A DNA stretch of 34,922 nt from a virus: the IMG/VR virus record IMGVR_UViG_3300024288_000005, positions 1 to 34,922 of that record. The stretch is one strand, 5' to 3'. The notes under the pieces are model-generated. The model did not search any database. It was not told where the DNA came from and worked only from the letters and a program-made list of their open reading frames with translations. Position numbers and translations under genes: made by a program. The stretch's first letter is position 1. Each line of letters begins with the position of its first letter. Shown one piece after another: positions 1 to 6,010 of the stretch.

Positions 1-110
1 GGCATTGGAAACTGAATTGCGGCAGTTGTTTTTCCAACCCCAGCACCACCGTAAAATAATGCTTTCAATCTCTTTTCAATTGCCTCTGGTTTTTTTGCTC
101 TTAACGCCAT
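1..110 (-). CDS. 5' fragment of the AAA ATPase gene (duplicate of 34045-34890)
   Basis: The start codon is the complement of 108-110, and the frame runs off the left edge after 36 codons. It includes the Walker A loop and is identical to the beginning of the full gene at 34045-34890. It is a product of the circular overlap, not a second gene. Confidence 0.85.
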   Translation of the reverse strand, partial: MALRAKKPEAIEKRLKALFYGGAGVGKTTAAIQFPM

Positions 111-142
111 TTTTATTACTCCAGTAAAATATTTATATTATC
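1..142. repeat. Terminal overlap of a circular sequence, left copy
   Basis: These 142 bases recur at 34781-34922 with one difference (A at 127, G at 34907). The repeat lies inside the coding start of the ATPase gene and its leader, so joining the ends restores one intact gene. This is what a circular or terminally redundant genome looks like after assembly. The mismatch, 16 bases from the end of the overlap, suggests two closely related molecules in the sample or a read error. A true fixed terminal repeat cannot be excluded, but cutting a gene this way makes it less likely. Confidence 0.9.
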
Positions 143-668
143 GGATCCAAACAACGTCGCCGTGTTCTAAATCAAATTCCGCTCTATATCCTGCTTCGTT
201 CATCTCTGCATTAAGAAAGAATTCACACCCAATTACCAACAATTCATTGATAGTATTTTTGTAATATTCTGTTAGGTTTTTACGGATTGTTTCTGCGAAT
301 TTAAGACGCGATTCTTTGTTATTATTCTTAAGCATCGCAAGCATTTCACAAAGAAAGTTGCTGTTGATTGACTCGTCTTTACCGTAGCAAGCCCACTCTA
401 TTTCACGGTCTATAGACTCTATATATAGTCCAAGCAGCTCGCTTTGCTCTTCCTCGGCAAGCATATCGAGAGTCAACTCGTAATGGTCTGCAACATATAC
501 AGCATATCCGTTTACTAGCTCATGAATATGACGATCAAGATTACTTTTATGGTGTGACACCCGATTTTCTCCTATAACTACACCCTTCATATCGAAGGGA
601 TCATCAATCCATGATGAATCTTGGTGTTGCTTTTGTTCTTTTAATTGATGTAAACTAATAACGTTCAT
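138..668 (-). CDS. Hypothetical acidic protein, 176 aa
   Basis: I do not recognise this protein. It is acidic and largely helical in appearance, with no transmembrane segment and no obvious metal motif. The C-terminus (about residues 150-176) is shorter and beta-like, ending in VVWIR. Once the circle is closed it lies between the ribbon-helix-helix gene upstream and the Sak4-like ATPase downstream, with only about 28 bases to the latter. It is therefore an early gene in the leftward operon, probably co-expressed with recombination functions. A ribosome site AGGAGATAAAAAA precedes the start, supporting the ATG at 668. Confidence 0.75.
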   Translation of the reverse strand: MNVISLHQLKEQKQHQDSSWIDDPFDMKGVVIGENRVSHHKSNLDRHIHELVNGYAVYVADHYELTLDMLAEEEQSELLGLYIESIDREIEWACYGKDESINSNFLCEMLAMLKNNNKESRLKFAETIRKNLTEYYKNTINELLVIGCEFFLNAEMNEAGYRAEFDLEHGDVVWIR

Positions 669-742
669 TTTTTTATCTCCTAAAGATTTTTATTGAACAC
701 CTGAGGATATTGGGCGCAACCTTTATCCTCAAATCTTTTATT

Positions 743-952
743 TCAATTAACTGCTTCTACAATTTCTTCAATTTCTTCGAACTTTTTAAGTAATTTTACT
801 CTTGATTTTTCAACCAAATCTATTATTACATCTCCTAATGAACAATCATTAGTGAATGATGCTTTTTTTAATAAAACCCACGTTTCCTTAGGTACTCTAA
901 CTTGGAAAAACTTATCGCCTGTTTTATCTTCTTGTTTTTCTTTTTTAGCCAT
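743..952 (-). CDS. Ribbon-helix-helix (Arc/CopG-like) DNA-binding protein, 69 aa
   Basis: After a charged, lysine-rich N-terminus (1-14) comes a short beta strand (about FFQVRVPKETW, 15-25). It is followed by two helices separated by a turn (KASFTNDCSLGDVIIDLVEKS, about 30-50), the pattern of ribbon-helix-helix dimers that insert a beta ribbon into the DNA major groove. The length is typical of Arc or CopG. It is the first gene of the leftward operon, and its promoter (993-1021) contains a near-palindrome, so autoregulation and control of the divergent leader are likely roles. A plasmid-partition role (ParG-like) is possible, but no ParA gene is present. RBS AAAGGAAATGAA precedes the ATG. Confidence 0.6.
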   Translation of the reverse strand: MAKKEKQEDKTGDKFFQVRVPKETWVLLKKASFTNDCSLGDVIIDLVEKSRVKLLKKFEEIEEIVEAVN

Positions 953-992
953 TTCATTTCCTTTTTTTAATTGTTTAATTTATTTATTAGAA

Positions 993-1021
993 ATAGTAAC
1001 ACGCATTAAAAATTAACGCAA
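993..1021 (-). promoter_or_regulatory. Sigma70-type promoter for the leftward operon
   Basis: On the minus strand TTGCGT (complement of 1016-1021) and TACTAT (complement of 993-998) are separated by exactly 17 bases. The spacer holds a near-palindrome, CGCATTAA-AAA-TTAACGC on the plus strand, a plausible operator for the ribbon-helix-helix protein encoded just downstream. The promoter is inferred from consensus matching. Confidence 0.6.
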
Positions 1022-1058
1022 CATTTTTTTATAAAATAATTAATATTTAAATAGGACT

Positions 1059-1089
1059 TTGCTATTTGTTGTTTATGAGATATTATAAT
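1059..1089 (+). promoter_or_regulatory. Probable rightward promoter of the leader RNA and replication operon
   Basis: A perfect TATAAT lies at 1084-1089. The best -35 is TTGCTA at 1059-1064 with a 19-base spacer, longer than ideal. Transcription would begin near 1096, giving a leader of about 280 nt before the replication gene at 1377. That leader contains the three-hairpin structure described at 1111-1253. Confidence 0.45.
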
Positions 1090-1110
1090 GAGAGAAGTTT
1101 CGCAAATTTA

Positions 1111-1253
1111 GGATGGGATAGCAGCTAGACACTTCATGTTTCTGAGCTGCTTGAACATTTTAGAATACGCGCATGATTGTAATTCCGCCAAGAGTACCAA
1201 TCGTGCTTTAGTTACACCGGACGCCTAGTTTGGCAATTACGGCTAGTGCGTCC
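1111..1253 (+). ncRNA. Structured leader RNA, c4/P4-CI antisense-like candidate
   Basis: Three hairpins can be drawn. Hairpin A: AGCAGCT 1120-1126 with AGCTGCT 1145-1151. Hairpin B: GCATGATTG 1171-1179 with CAATCGTGC 1198-1206, nine pairs including one G-U. Hairpin C: GGACGCCTAG 1219-1228 with CTAGTGCGTCC 1243-1253, ten pairs and one bulge. Loop B (1179-1191, GTAATTCCGCCAA) is complementary to loop C (1230-1240, TTGGCAATTAC) over 11 pairs with a two-base bulge. Phages P1, P7 and N15 and satellite P4 use small RNAs of this kind, made from an operon leader, which pair with the same leader to stop antirepressor or replication genes. Here the downstream operon is replication, as in P4. No long open frame spans the region. 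The fold is seen; the immunity role is inferred. Confidence 0.5.
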
Positions 1254-1376
1254 ATACACATTAGGCGATTATACCATGTATCATTCTATACGCAACATTT
1301 CTTTGCTCTATTATATTCCAAATTATACACTTCCCTTATGCACAAGATGTGCTTTATCTTTTAAAGGGAATTAAAC
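1254..1376 (+). other. Remainder of the replication operon leader
   Basis: AT-rich leader between the hairpins and the replisome organiser start. It holds weak promoter-like elements (TATTAT 1309-1314; TTGCTC 1303-1308 with TATACA 1324-1329, only 15 bases apart) and the ribosome site AAAGGGAATTAAAC before ATG 1377. No open frame or terminator is apparent. Confidence 0.4.
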
Positions 1377-2216
1377 ATGACAGTACAAAAATACGTTGTA
1401 ACTCAAGACGAGACAGGTTTTACACTCTTAAAGAACCATGTCTTGCAAAACTTTTGTGACGTTGAAGCCCTTGGATTGTGGGTATATCTTGCGAGTCTCC
1501 CTCCTAACTGGACTTTCTACAAGCAACAAATAGCCTCCCACTTTAAGATTGGCAGAGAGCGCTTAAATAGGCTCTTAAACGTCCTCTGTCAACACAATCT
1601 AATAGCCATAGAAAAAAGTAGAGATGCACAAGGCAGGTTTGTGCATATGTCTCTGCATGTGTGCAATATGCACGGATTTCAAATAAATGCACAGCCTCTA
1701 CAACCCGCACAAACACTAGATTCTGAAGAAATCTGTGCACCAGTGACTGGAAACCCGTCGACGGCTAACCAGTCACTGGATACCGACACCTATAAAGATA
1801 TAAGTAAAAAGAAACAACTTAAAAAAGAAATATTAAATAATATAAGTGCATCTGACGATGCACAGAATATCTCAGAACAGTCGTTTGATATTTTTTGGAA
1901 TATTTATCCAATCAAGAAAAATAAGATTCGTTCTAAAAAAATATGGGAGCGTAAAAATCTTAATAGAATTGCCGAACTTATATGTCTAGACATAGCCAAT
2001 AGAAAATCCACTGATGATTCATGGAAAGACGAAAGATTCATCCCCCATCCCTCTACTTACTTACTTAACGAACGATGGAATGACAGCATAAGTAAATTTG
2101 AGCAACCTAATAAGCCCACAAAAACATCCGGCGGCGATTCACTGTCTAAAATTTTCAAAAAGCACACAAATCAAGGAGGAACGTATGACCAGTTCGGTAA
2201 CTCAGTTAACCCATAA
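1377..2216 (+). CDS. Phage replisome organiser / origin-binding protein, 279 aa
   Basis: The N-terminal part (about 1-100) reads as a winged helix-turn-helix: an alpha-rich segment including LGLWVYLASLPPNW, then a recognition region IASHFKIGRERLNRLLNVLC and a beta wing. The C-terminal part (about 168-240) has the familiar phage replication signature FDIFWNIYPIKK...W...FIPHPSTYLLNERWND, found in lambda O/DnaD/DnaT-type proteins. The linker between them is Ser/Gln/Thr-rich and its DNA carries the candidate origin (1620-1850). The next gene is a lambda P-like helicase loader, overlapping by 32 bases, which matches the O-P pairing of lambda. RBS AAAGGGAATTAAAC supports ATG 1377. The role (binding the origin and recruiting the loader and DnaB) is inferred from architecture and neighbours. 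Confidence 0.75.
   Translation: MTVQKYVVTQDETGFTLLKNHVLQNFCDVEALGLWVYLASLPPNWTFYKQQIASHFKIGRERLNRLLNVLCQHNLIAIEKSRDAQGRFVHMSLHVCNMHGFQINAQPLQPAQTLDSEEICAPVTGNPSTANQSLDTDTYKDISKKKQLKKEILNNISASDDAQNISEQSFDIFWNIYPIKKNKIRSKKIWERKNLNRIAELICLDIANRKSTDDSWKDERFIPHPSTYLLNERWNDSISKFEQPNKPTKTSGGDSLSKIFKKHTNQGGTYDQFGNSVNP
1620..1850 (+). other. Candidate origin of replication inside the replisome organiser gene
   Basis: Between 1625 and 1740 the motif TGCAC/GTGCA recurs in both orientations (1625, 1640, 1660, 1669, 1688 and 1734, with a CGCACA variant at 1706), including the palindrome GTGCA-ATA-TGCAC at 1661-1673. Then come two copies of an 11-base palindrome, CCAGTGACTGG at 1740-1750 and CCAGTCACTGG at 1769-1779, flanking CCGTCGACGG. 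Directly after lies a strongly AT-rich stretch, about 1791-1850. Clustered initiator sites followed by an AT-rich unwinding region within the initiator gene is the layout of lambda ori in gene O. The motifs are visible; the function is inferred. Confidence 0.5.
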
Positions 2217-3084
2217 GGTTGATAATGCTTATATAGCTAGGTTGTTTATGAAATTCAAAGGACGTTACAACACGCTTTGGACATCCAGAGCTAACAGCGA
2301 GGAAGAATGGGAATTTATTATTCAAGATTGGCATCAAGAACTCAGCAAGTTTTCTCTTGAAAACACTAGAACCGCCATTGAGAAAGCTTTGTCTATATAC
2401 ACAGACTTCCCACCAACATTGGGTCAAATTGTACAACTGTGCATGAAAGCTTCCGGCGTCCCGGATTCACGCGAAATTGTTAGATTAATGACGGCGCGTG
2501 ATTTTAATCACCCGCTTGTTAAAATGCTATTTGATAAACTTGGAAGTTGGACAGTAAATAATTGCACAACAGATGATTTAGCAAGAAAAATAAAAGAACA
2601 ATATAACGAATTGCGCGCAGAATTTCTTCTAGATACACGCGGGGCCTGGGAAGCTCTTAATGCTTTCAATGCCAAACCAAAAGAACTACCTGCGCCATCT
2701 AAAATACCCAGCACATCCGAGTCAAAAGCCTTTAAAGAGTGCATGTCTAAGTGCCAAGAAATTTTAAAAGGCAAAGGTGTGCGCAGCGCAAAAACCTATA
2801 AGCATTTTGATGAGGAGCAAATAAAACCATCATCAAAAAACTTTAATCCAGAAGTATATGAAGAATACAGGCAATATCTCCTATCAGTACCAGAAACAGA
2901 AACAATGACGCTGCCGCCTACATACGCTTACGTGCGCGCACGCTTTTTAAACGCAATTGAACAGCCCGCATTCCTCAAAAAGGCTGGATATAACCCTAAC
3001 CCACAGGGTCAAGAACAAAATTCAACCAAGGGCTTTAATGGAGCTTTTAAAGCTGGTCATGCAAACTGGTCTGATAGAGAATGA
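2185..3084 (+). CDS. Lambda P-like replication protein (DnaB helicase loader), 299 aa
   Basis: The N-terminus (LFMKFKGRYNTLWTSR ... W...F...LTR-like helices ... DFPPTLGQIVQLC, about residues 15-95) matches the lambda P/replication protein P family, which load the host DnaB helicase at the phage origin. The C-terminal half (about 150-299) is charged and low in complexity, ending in GHANWSDRE. The start at 2185 was chosen because AAGGAGG lies just before it; an in-frame start at 2098 exists but has no ribosome site and would overlap the upstream gene more. It overlaps the replisome organiser by 32 bases and the next gene by ATGA, so translation is coupled. Confidence 0.7.
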   Translation: MTSSVTQLTHKVDNAYIARLFMKFKGRYNTLWTSRANSEEEWEFIIQDWHQELSKFSLENTRTAIEKALSIYTDFPPTLGQIVQLCMKASGVPDSREIVRLMTARDFNHPLVKMLFDKLGSWTVNNCTTDDLARKIKEQYNELRAEFLLDTRGAWEALNAFNAKPKELPAPSKIPSTSESKAFKECMSKCQEILKGKGVRSAKTYKHFDEEQIKPSSKNFNPEVYEEYRQYLLSVPETETMTLPPTYAYVRARFLNAIEQPAFLKKAGYNPNPQGQEQNSTKGFNGAFKAGHANWSDRE

Positions 3085-3287
3085 ATCGCGGGCTATGGAT
3101 AGCTAGAAAGAATTATCTTTGTAACTTGATAAAAAAGGTTTCGGATGGATGCGGTGGCGATGATGTTGAGTCTTTAAGGCAGCATTGCCGCGAGGTTTTA
3201 GACACGCATCTTGACGAGAAAATAGAAGAGGCTATTTTTTGTTATGAAGAAGTAGCTAGTCAACTTAAATTTTTTAAAAGGAATTAA
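3081..3287 (+). CDS. Hypothetical protein, 68 aa
   Basis: This small gene starts inside the stop of the helicase loader gene (ATGA overlap), which supports its reality. The product is mixed-charge and mostly helical, with three cysteines scattered at about positions 14, 24 and 36 and no clear zinc motif. I do not recognise it. Its place suggests an early replication or host-takeover function. Confidence 0.6.
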   Translation: MNRGLWIARKNYLCNLIKKVSDGCGGDDVESLRQHCREVLDTHLDEKIEEAIFCYEEVASQLKFFKRN

Positions 3288-3290
3288 ATT

Positions 3291-3461
3291 ATGTTAAATA
3301 GAGCTCTGAGTGGTGTTGAAGCACAAAAGTTTGTAGCATGGTTAACGATGATAAAGGGATTTTTGCCAAAGAGTATGACAATTTCTGAAGCGCAAGAGAT
3401 TTTTATGAGAAAGAGAAGTGAAGAGAAAAATGAAAAAAAAGACGAACGAAAAGCAGGTTAA
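3291..3461 (+). CDS. Hypothetical small basic protein, 56 aa
   Basis: The frame begins MLNRALSGVEAQKFVAWLTM with AAAAGGAATTAAATT as ribosome site, three bases after the preceding stop, and ends in a Lys/Glu-rich tail. The first 40 residues look like a short helical domain. It fills the space between the 68-aa gene and the nuclease gene. Function unknown. Confidence 0.55.
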   Translation: MLNRALSGVEAQKFVAWLTMIKGFLPKSMTISEAQEIFMRKRSEEKNEKKDERKAG

Positions 3462-3505
3462 TATCAGAGATAAAGCTGGGATGCTAGAAATCTTAAAAGG
3501 ATTAC

Positions 3506-3913
3506 ATGATGGGGCCAAGGATGGTCAAGCGATTAGCGATACCGAGCGAGAGCCAGGAACAAAGATGGCTGGTAAAGTGGCTAACTGTCCATCCAAAGCT
3601 TAAGGATTTCTTTTGTAAGAATACTAATGAGGGAAAACGAACGCCCGCGCAAACCTGGAATCTTAAGTTACTAGGTTTGCGTCCTGGTGTTAGTGACTTA
3701 CTAATAGCTTTCCCTAGTAAAAGCGGTTGTTATGCAGGCCTGTGGCTGGAGGTTAAGCGTGCAATGCGATATCCTCCATCAGCCATGAAATCAGATACTT
3801 GGTTAGCGCAGGTAGAATGGGTAGAGCGCATGAAAACTGTGGGTTTCGATGCGCAATTTTGCTATGGATGGGTGCATGGTAAGGAAATTATTGAACGCTA
3901 TTTACTTTCTTAA
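3506..3913 (+). CDS. VRR-NUC domain nuclease, 135 aa
   Basis: The sequence carries the PD-(D/E)XK-type VRR-NUC pattern: GLRPGVSDLLIAF (about 56-68, catalytic Asp), GLWLEVKRA (about 77-85, Glu-x-Lys), then Q..WVERMKTVGFDAQFCYGW and a C-terminal IIERYLL helix. Stand-alone VRR-NUC proteins are small structure-specific nucleases, related to Holliday-junction resolvases, and often sit next to phage replication genes as here. The likely role is resolving branched DNA before packaging. ATG 3506 is preceded by AAAAGG. A competing frame at 3418-3603 overlaps its start and is probably not translated. Confidence 0.75.
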   Translation: MMGPRMVKRLAIPSESQEQRWLVKWLTVHPKLKDFFCKNTNEGKRTPAQTWNLKLLGLRPGVSDLLIAFPSKSGCYAGLWLEVKRAMRYPPSAMKSDTWLAQVEWVERMKTVGFDAQFCYGWVHGKEIIERYLLS

Positions 3914-3958
3914 ACATAGTATATTTATTGAAAATATTAAAATAAATAATTGCATTAT

Positions 3959-3987
3959 TTGCGCAATATATTATTATATGTTATAAA
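3959..3987 (+). promoter_or_regulatory. Sigma70-type promoter ahead of the lysis/packaging genes
   Basis: TTGCGC (3959-3964) and TATAAA (3982-3987) are separated by 17 bases in the AT-rich gap between the nuclease and endolysin genes. The -35 lies in a perfect 8-base palindrome, TTGCGCAA (3959-3966), which could be a regulator site. This is probably the start of the late transcript that begins with the endolysin at 4018. Confidence 0.6.
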
Positions 3988-4017
3988 TTGATTATAAACT
4001 TTTCGTAAAGGATTACG

Positions 4018-4428
4018 ATGCCGAATTTTAGCATTCTATCGCAACAAAAATTATTTACATGTCACTTAGATTTGCAGACATTATTCTTTGAGGTTATAAA
4101 TCATTTTGATTGCACTATAATCGAGGGATTTCGTGATGAAGCAGACCAGAACAAGGCCTATGCATCTGGTAAATCAAGGCTTAAGTGGCCCTATGGCAAA
4201 CACAATCAAAGCCCCTCAATGGCTGTAGATGTAGCTCCTTTCCCTGTGGATTGGGACAATGAGCAACGTTTCCTTGTGTTCGCAGGATTCGTCCTAGGCA
4301 CCGCTAACTCTTTAAAAGCACAATGCAAGATGTCGCATTATGTGCGTTGGGGTGGTGCTTGGAATGGCTTAGATAAGCTAAATACTCCTGGAATGCTTAA
4401 TGATTTTGTACATTTTGAATTGATGTAG
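4018..4428 (+). CDS. Endolysin, M15-family peptidoglycan peptidase, 136 aa
   Basis: The protein matches single-domain M15 (VanY/L-alanyl-D-glutamate or D-Ala-D-Ala peptidase) endolysins. It has GFRDEADQNKAYASGKS (37-53), then KHNQSPSMAVDVAPFPVDW (61-79) with zinc ligands His62 and Asp71, and the C-terminal VHFEL with the third ligand His132. These enzymes cut peptide cross-links of the cell wall at the end of infection. There is no signal peptide, so a holin or another export route should exist; the 28-aa membrane protein at 9082 is the only candidate seen nearby. AAGGATTACG precedes ATG 4018. Confidence 0.85.
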   Translation: MPNFSILSQQKLFTCHLDLQTLFFEVINHFDCTIIEGFRDEADQNKAYASGKSRLKWPYGKHNQSPSMAVDVAPFPVDWDNEQRFLVFAGFVLGTANSLKAQCKMSHYVRWGGAWNGLDKLNTPGMLNDFVHFELM

Positions 4429-4464
4429 TATTATACGATTATAAACACTAAAGGATTAGTGACT

Positions 4465-4887
4465 ATGACAAAAGAAGCGCTTCTAAAAGGCGATCCCAAT
4501 AACAACACGGGCAGGCCATCAAAATTCACACTTGAACGCTGTAACGATATTATATCCGCTATATCTCGACGCGTACCCTACGAAATTGCAGCCCTTGCAA
4601 ACGGCATATCTGAAAGAACTTTATACTATTGGATGGAGCTCGGAGCCCAGCATATAGATGATGAAAAATCTTCAGATTATGCAACCTTTTTGCAGTCCAT
4701 AAAGCGCGCAGAGATGCAAAAGGTCATGGAACACACAGATATGATTGCGGCTAAACCTGAGCGCTGGCAAGCAGATGCTTGGCTTCTAGAGAGGCGTTGG
4801 CAAAAATATTTTGGCTCTAATGCACTTCTCAATGAGGTCAATGAAAGACTAGACCGTCTTGAGAAAGGAATTGCTCTAAGTGAATAA
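4465..4887 (+). CDS. Terminase small subunit, 140 aa
   Basis: The N-terminal half has a helix-turn-helix-like segment, GRPSKFTLERCNDII...VPYEIAALANGISERTLYYWMELG (about 15-60), typical of small terminases that recognise the packaging site. The C-terminal half (RAEMQKVMEHTDMI...WQADAWLLERRWQKYFG...LNEVNERLDRLEKG) is helical and coiled-coil-like, suiting ring assembly. It precedes the large terminase by about 1.3 kb. ATG 4465 was preferred to GTG 4459 because AAGGA at 4451-4455 is nine bases away, whereas the GTG would leave only three. Some transposase-like HTH proteins look similar, but the context favours terminase. Confidence 0.75.
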   Translation: MTKEALLKGDPNNNTGRPSKFTLERCNDIISAISRRVPYEIAALANGISERTLYYWMELGAQHIDDEKSSDYATFLQSIKRAEMQKVMEHTDMIAAKPERWQADAWLLERRWQKYFGSNALLNEVNERLDRLEKGIALSE

Positions 4888-4987
4888 GAAGCCATCAAAG
4901 AGTGCTGAACGTGACATATATGGAAAGCATGAGAAGCATTTGCATGAGCCAATTAAAAAGAAATTGAAGGTACCAAAACCAAAATGA
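4880..4987 (+). CDS. Hypothetical small basic protein, 35 aa (GTG start)
   Basis: This short lysine-rich frame begins at GTG 4880 within the end of the small terminase gene, about ten bases after AAGGA. It ends in an ATGA overlap with the gene at 4984. It fills an otherwise unexplained gap, and the coupling on both sides supports translation. Composition (Lys, His, Pro) suggests nucleic-acid or protein binding. Function unknown. Confidence 0.4.
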   Translation: MNKKPSKSAERDIYGKHEKHLHEPIKKKLKVPKPK

Positions 4988-5178
4988 GTGGCAATCCATT
5001 GGTGGTAGAAAAAAATGCGTCTCTATCCTCATATATTGACTTGTTGTGCGGATTTACTTCTGTTGAGCAGGAGAGGGATATGCTGATAGATAGATTAATA
5101 ATTACAGTTACACCAAGAAAGTTTAGGGAAGACAAAGTTACCTTAGAAGACATAGCAACATTAGAATTTAACAAATAG
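4984..5178 (+). CDS. Hypothetical protein, 64 aa
   Basis: The frame starts in an ATGA overlap with the preceding 35-aa frame. The product has no membrane segment or metal motif; the C-terminal half (RLIITVTPRKFREDKVTLED) alternates like a beta strand followed by a helix. I do not recognise it. It belongs to the string of small genes between the two terminase genes. Confidence 0.5.
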   Translation: MSGNPLVVEKNASLSSYIDLLCGFTSVEQERDMLIDRLIITVTPRKFREDKVTLEDIATLEFNK

Positions 5179-5189
5179 GAGATAACAGC

Positions 5190-5357
5190 ATGGGCGCTAA
5201 ATACAACTCACAGAAACCTGACGGTTACGAATCCACACGCAACAATATCTATCTTGAGCGTGAAAGACTTCAGCAAATACGCACTTACAAAGAGGCTGGC
5301 GCATCCCGTAATCTTCCAGCACAAAGCAAAGAAAACTACGGCAAGAAAACTTATTAA
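5190..5357 (+). CDS. Hypothetical small hydrophilic protein, 55 aa
   Basis: The frame begins MGAKYNSQKPDGYESTRNN after the ribosome site TAGGAGATAACAGC and ends GKKTY. It is rich in Tyr, Arg, Gln and Asn with no hydrophobic segment. Small tyrosine/lysine-rich proteins of this type are often minor virion or DNA-associated proteins, but I cannot assign it. Confidence 0.55.
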   Translation: MGAKYNSQKPDGYESTRNNIYLERERLQQIRTYKEAGASRNLPAQSKENYGKKTY

Positions 5358-5378
5358 TAATCATTATAAGGATTAGTC

Positions 5379-5603
5379 ATGAGTCTATTTAGCACGTTTA
5401 TTCTTCCACTTCTTAAGAAAGAAGCCATTTCACTAGAGCCTAAAGTAGCTGAGTTCATCATTATACAACTACATAAAATAGCTATTGAAGTCATTGAATG
5501 GATTGAGACAAAGACGCATATTGATTTGGACTGTGACGGTGTCATTGGACATATAGATGACAATGAAGCCGTGCAAGATGACAAAGAACCCACAGAAGAG
5601 TAA
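5379..5603 (+). CDS. Small protein with one canonical EF-hand-type calcium loop, 74 aa
   Basis: Residues 49-60 read DLDCDGVIGHID, a complete 12-residue EF-hand loop with Asp at 1, 3, 5 and 12, Gly at 6 and Ile at 8. It is preceded by amphipathic helices (residues 14-45) and followed by an acidic tail. A lone loop of this kind also occurs in dockerin- and Excalibur-type modules. Calcium binding is therefore plausible, though no role is known. AAGGATTAGTC precedes the ATG. It lies among the small genes between the terminase subunits. Confidence 0.65.
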   Translation: MSLFSTFILPLLKKEAISLEPKVAEFIIIQLHKIAIEVIEWIETKTHIDLDCDGVIGHIDDNEAVQDDKEPTEE

Positions 5604-5612
5604 GGAAATATA

Positions 5613-5816
5613 ATGGCTACATTAACTACTGCAAAGCGTAAAAAGATACCTAAGTCCGAATTCGGTATGCCTGGAGAAAAAAAATATCCTATGCCTGACC
5701 GTTCTCATGCCGCAAATGCTAAATCTAGAGCAACGCAGATGGAGAAAAAGGGTAAGTTGTCAGCGTCTTCTAAAGCTAAGATTGATGCAAAGGCCAACAA
5801 AATACTTTCGAAGTAA
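5613..5816 (+). CDS. Small basic protein resembling the DUF6582 family, 67 aa
   Basis: The sequence reads KKIPKSEFGMPGEKKYPMPD (9-29), then HAANAKSRATQMEKKGKLS and a Lys-rich end with AKIDAKANKI. This pattern recurs in many phage and bacterial genomes, and I recall it as DUF6582; the family name is from memory. It is strongly basic, with no hydrophobic core. A virion-associated or DNA-associated role has not been shown. RBS AAGGAAATATA supports the start. Confidence 0.6.
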   Translation: MATLTTAKRKKIPKSEFGMPGEKKYPMPDRSHAANAKSRATQMEKKGKLSASSKAKIDAKANKILSK

Positions 5817-5824
5817 GGGTAGTT

Positions 5825-6010
5825 ATGACTGTCATACTTAATACGTGGATTGAGAAAGTAAAGAAGAAGAAAGCGGCTGAGACTGCGCCTTCTTATGAAT
5901 CTTACTCAAAGAAAGATGACTTTGCACATCAGACACGTAAGCCTAAAGACCGCCATACTCCGTCGCTTAAAGTAACTATGACAAAAACTCTACGCGGCGT
6001 GAGAAAATAA
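5825..6010 (+). CDS. Hypothetical small basic protein, 61 aa
   Basis: Lys/Arg-rich, hydrophilic product with an N-terminal amphipathic start (MTVILNTWIEKVKKKKAAE) and a disordered middle. It follows the DUF6582-like gene by eight bases (AAGGGTAGTT as ribosome site) and abuts the zinc-ribbon gene, ending at 6010 where the next begins at 6011. Function unknown. Confidence 0.5.
   Translation: MTVILNTWIEKVKKKKAAETAPSYESYSKKDDFAHQTRKPKDRHTPSLKVTMTKTLRGVRK

Noticed and set aside
1-142. Biological direct terminal repeat
   Set aside because: It lies within a gene that becomes intact when the ends are joined, so circular assembly overlap is the simpler reading.
953-1376. A protein gene in the control region
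   Set aside because: No open frame with a start and ribosome site spans it; the strong hairpins favour an RNA.
3418-3603. 61-aa frame overlapping the nuclease gene
   Set aside because: It overlaps the 56-aa gene by 44 bases and the well-supported VRR-NUC gene by 98, and has no ribosome site.
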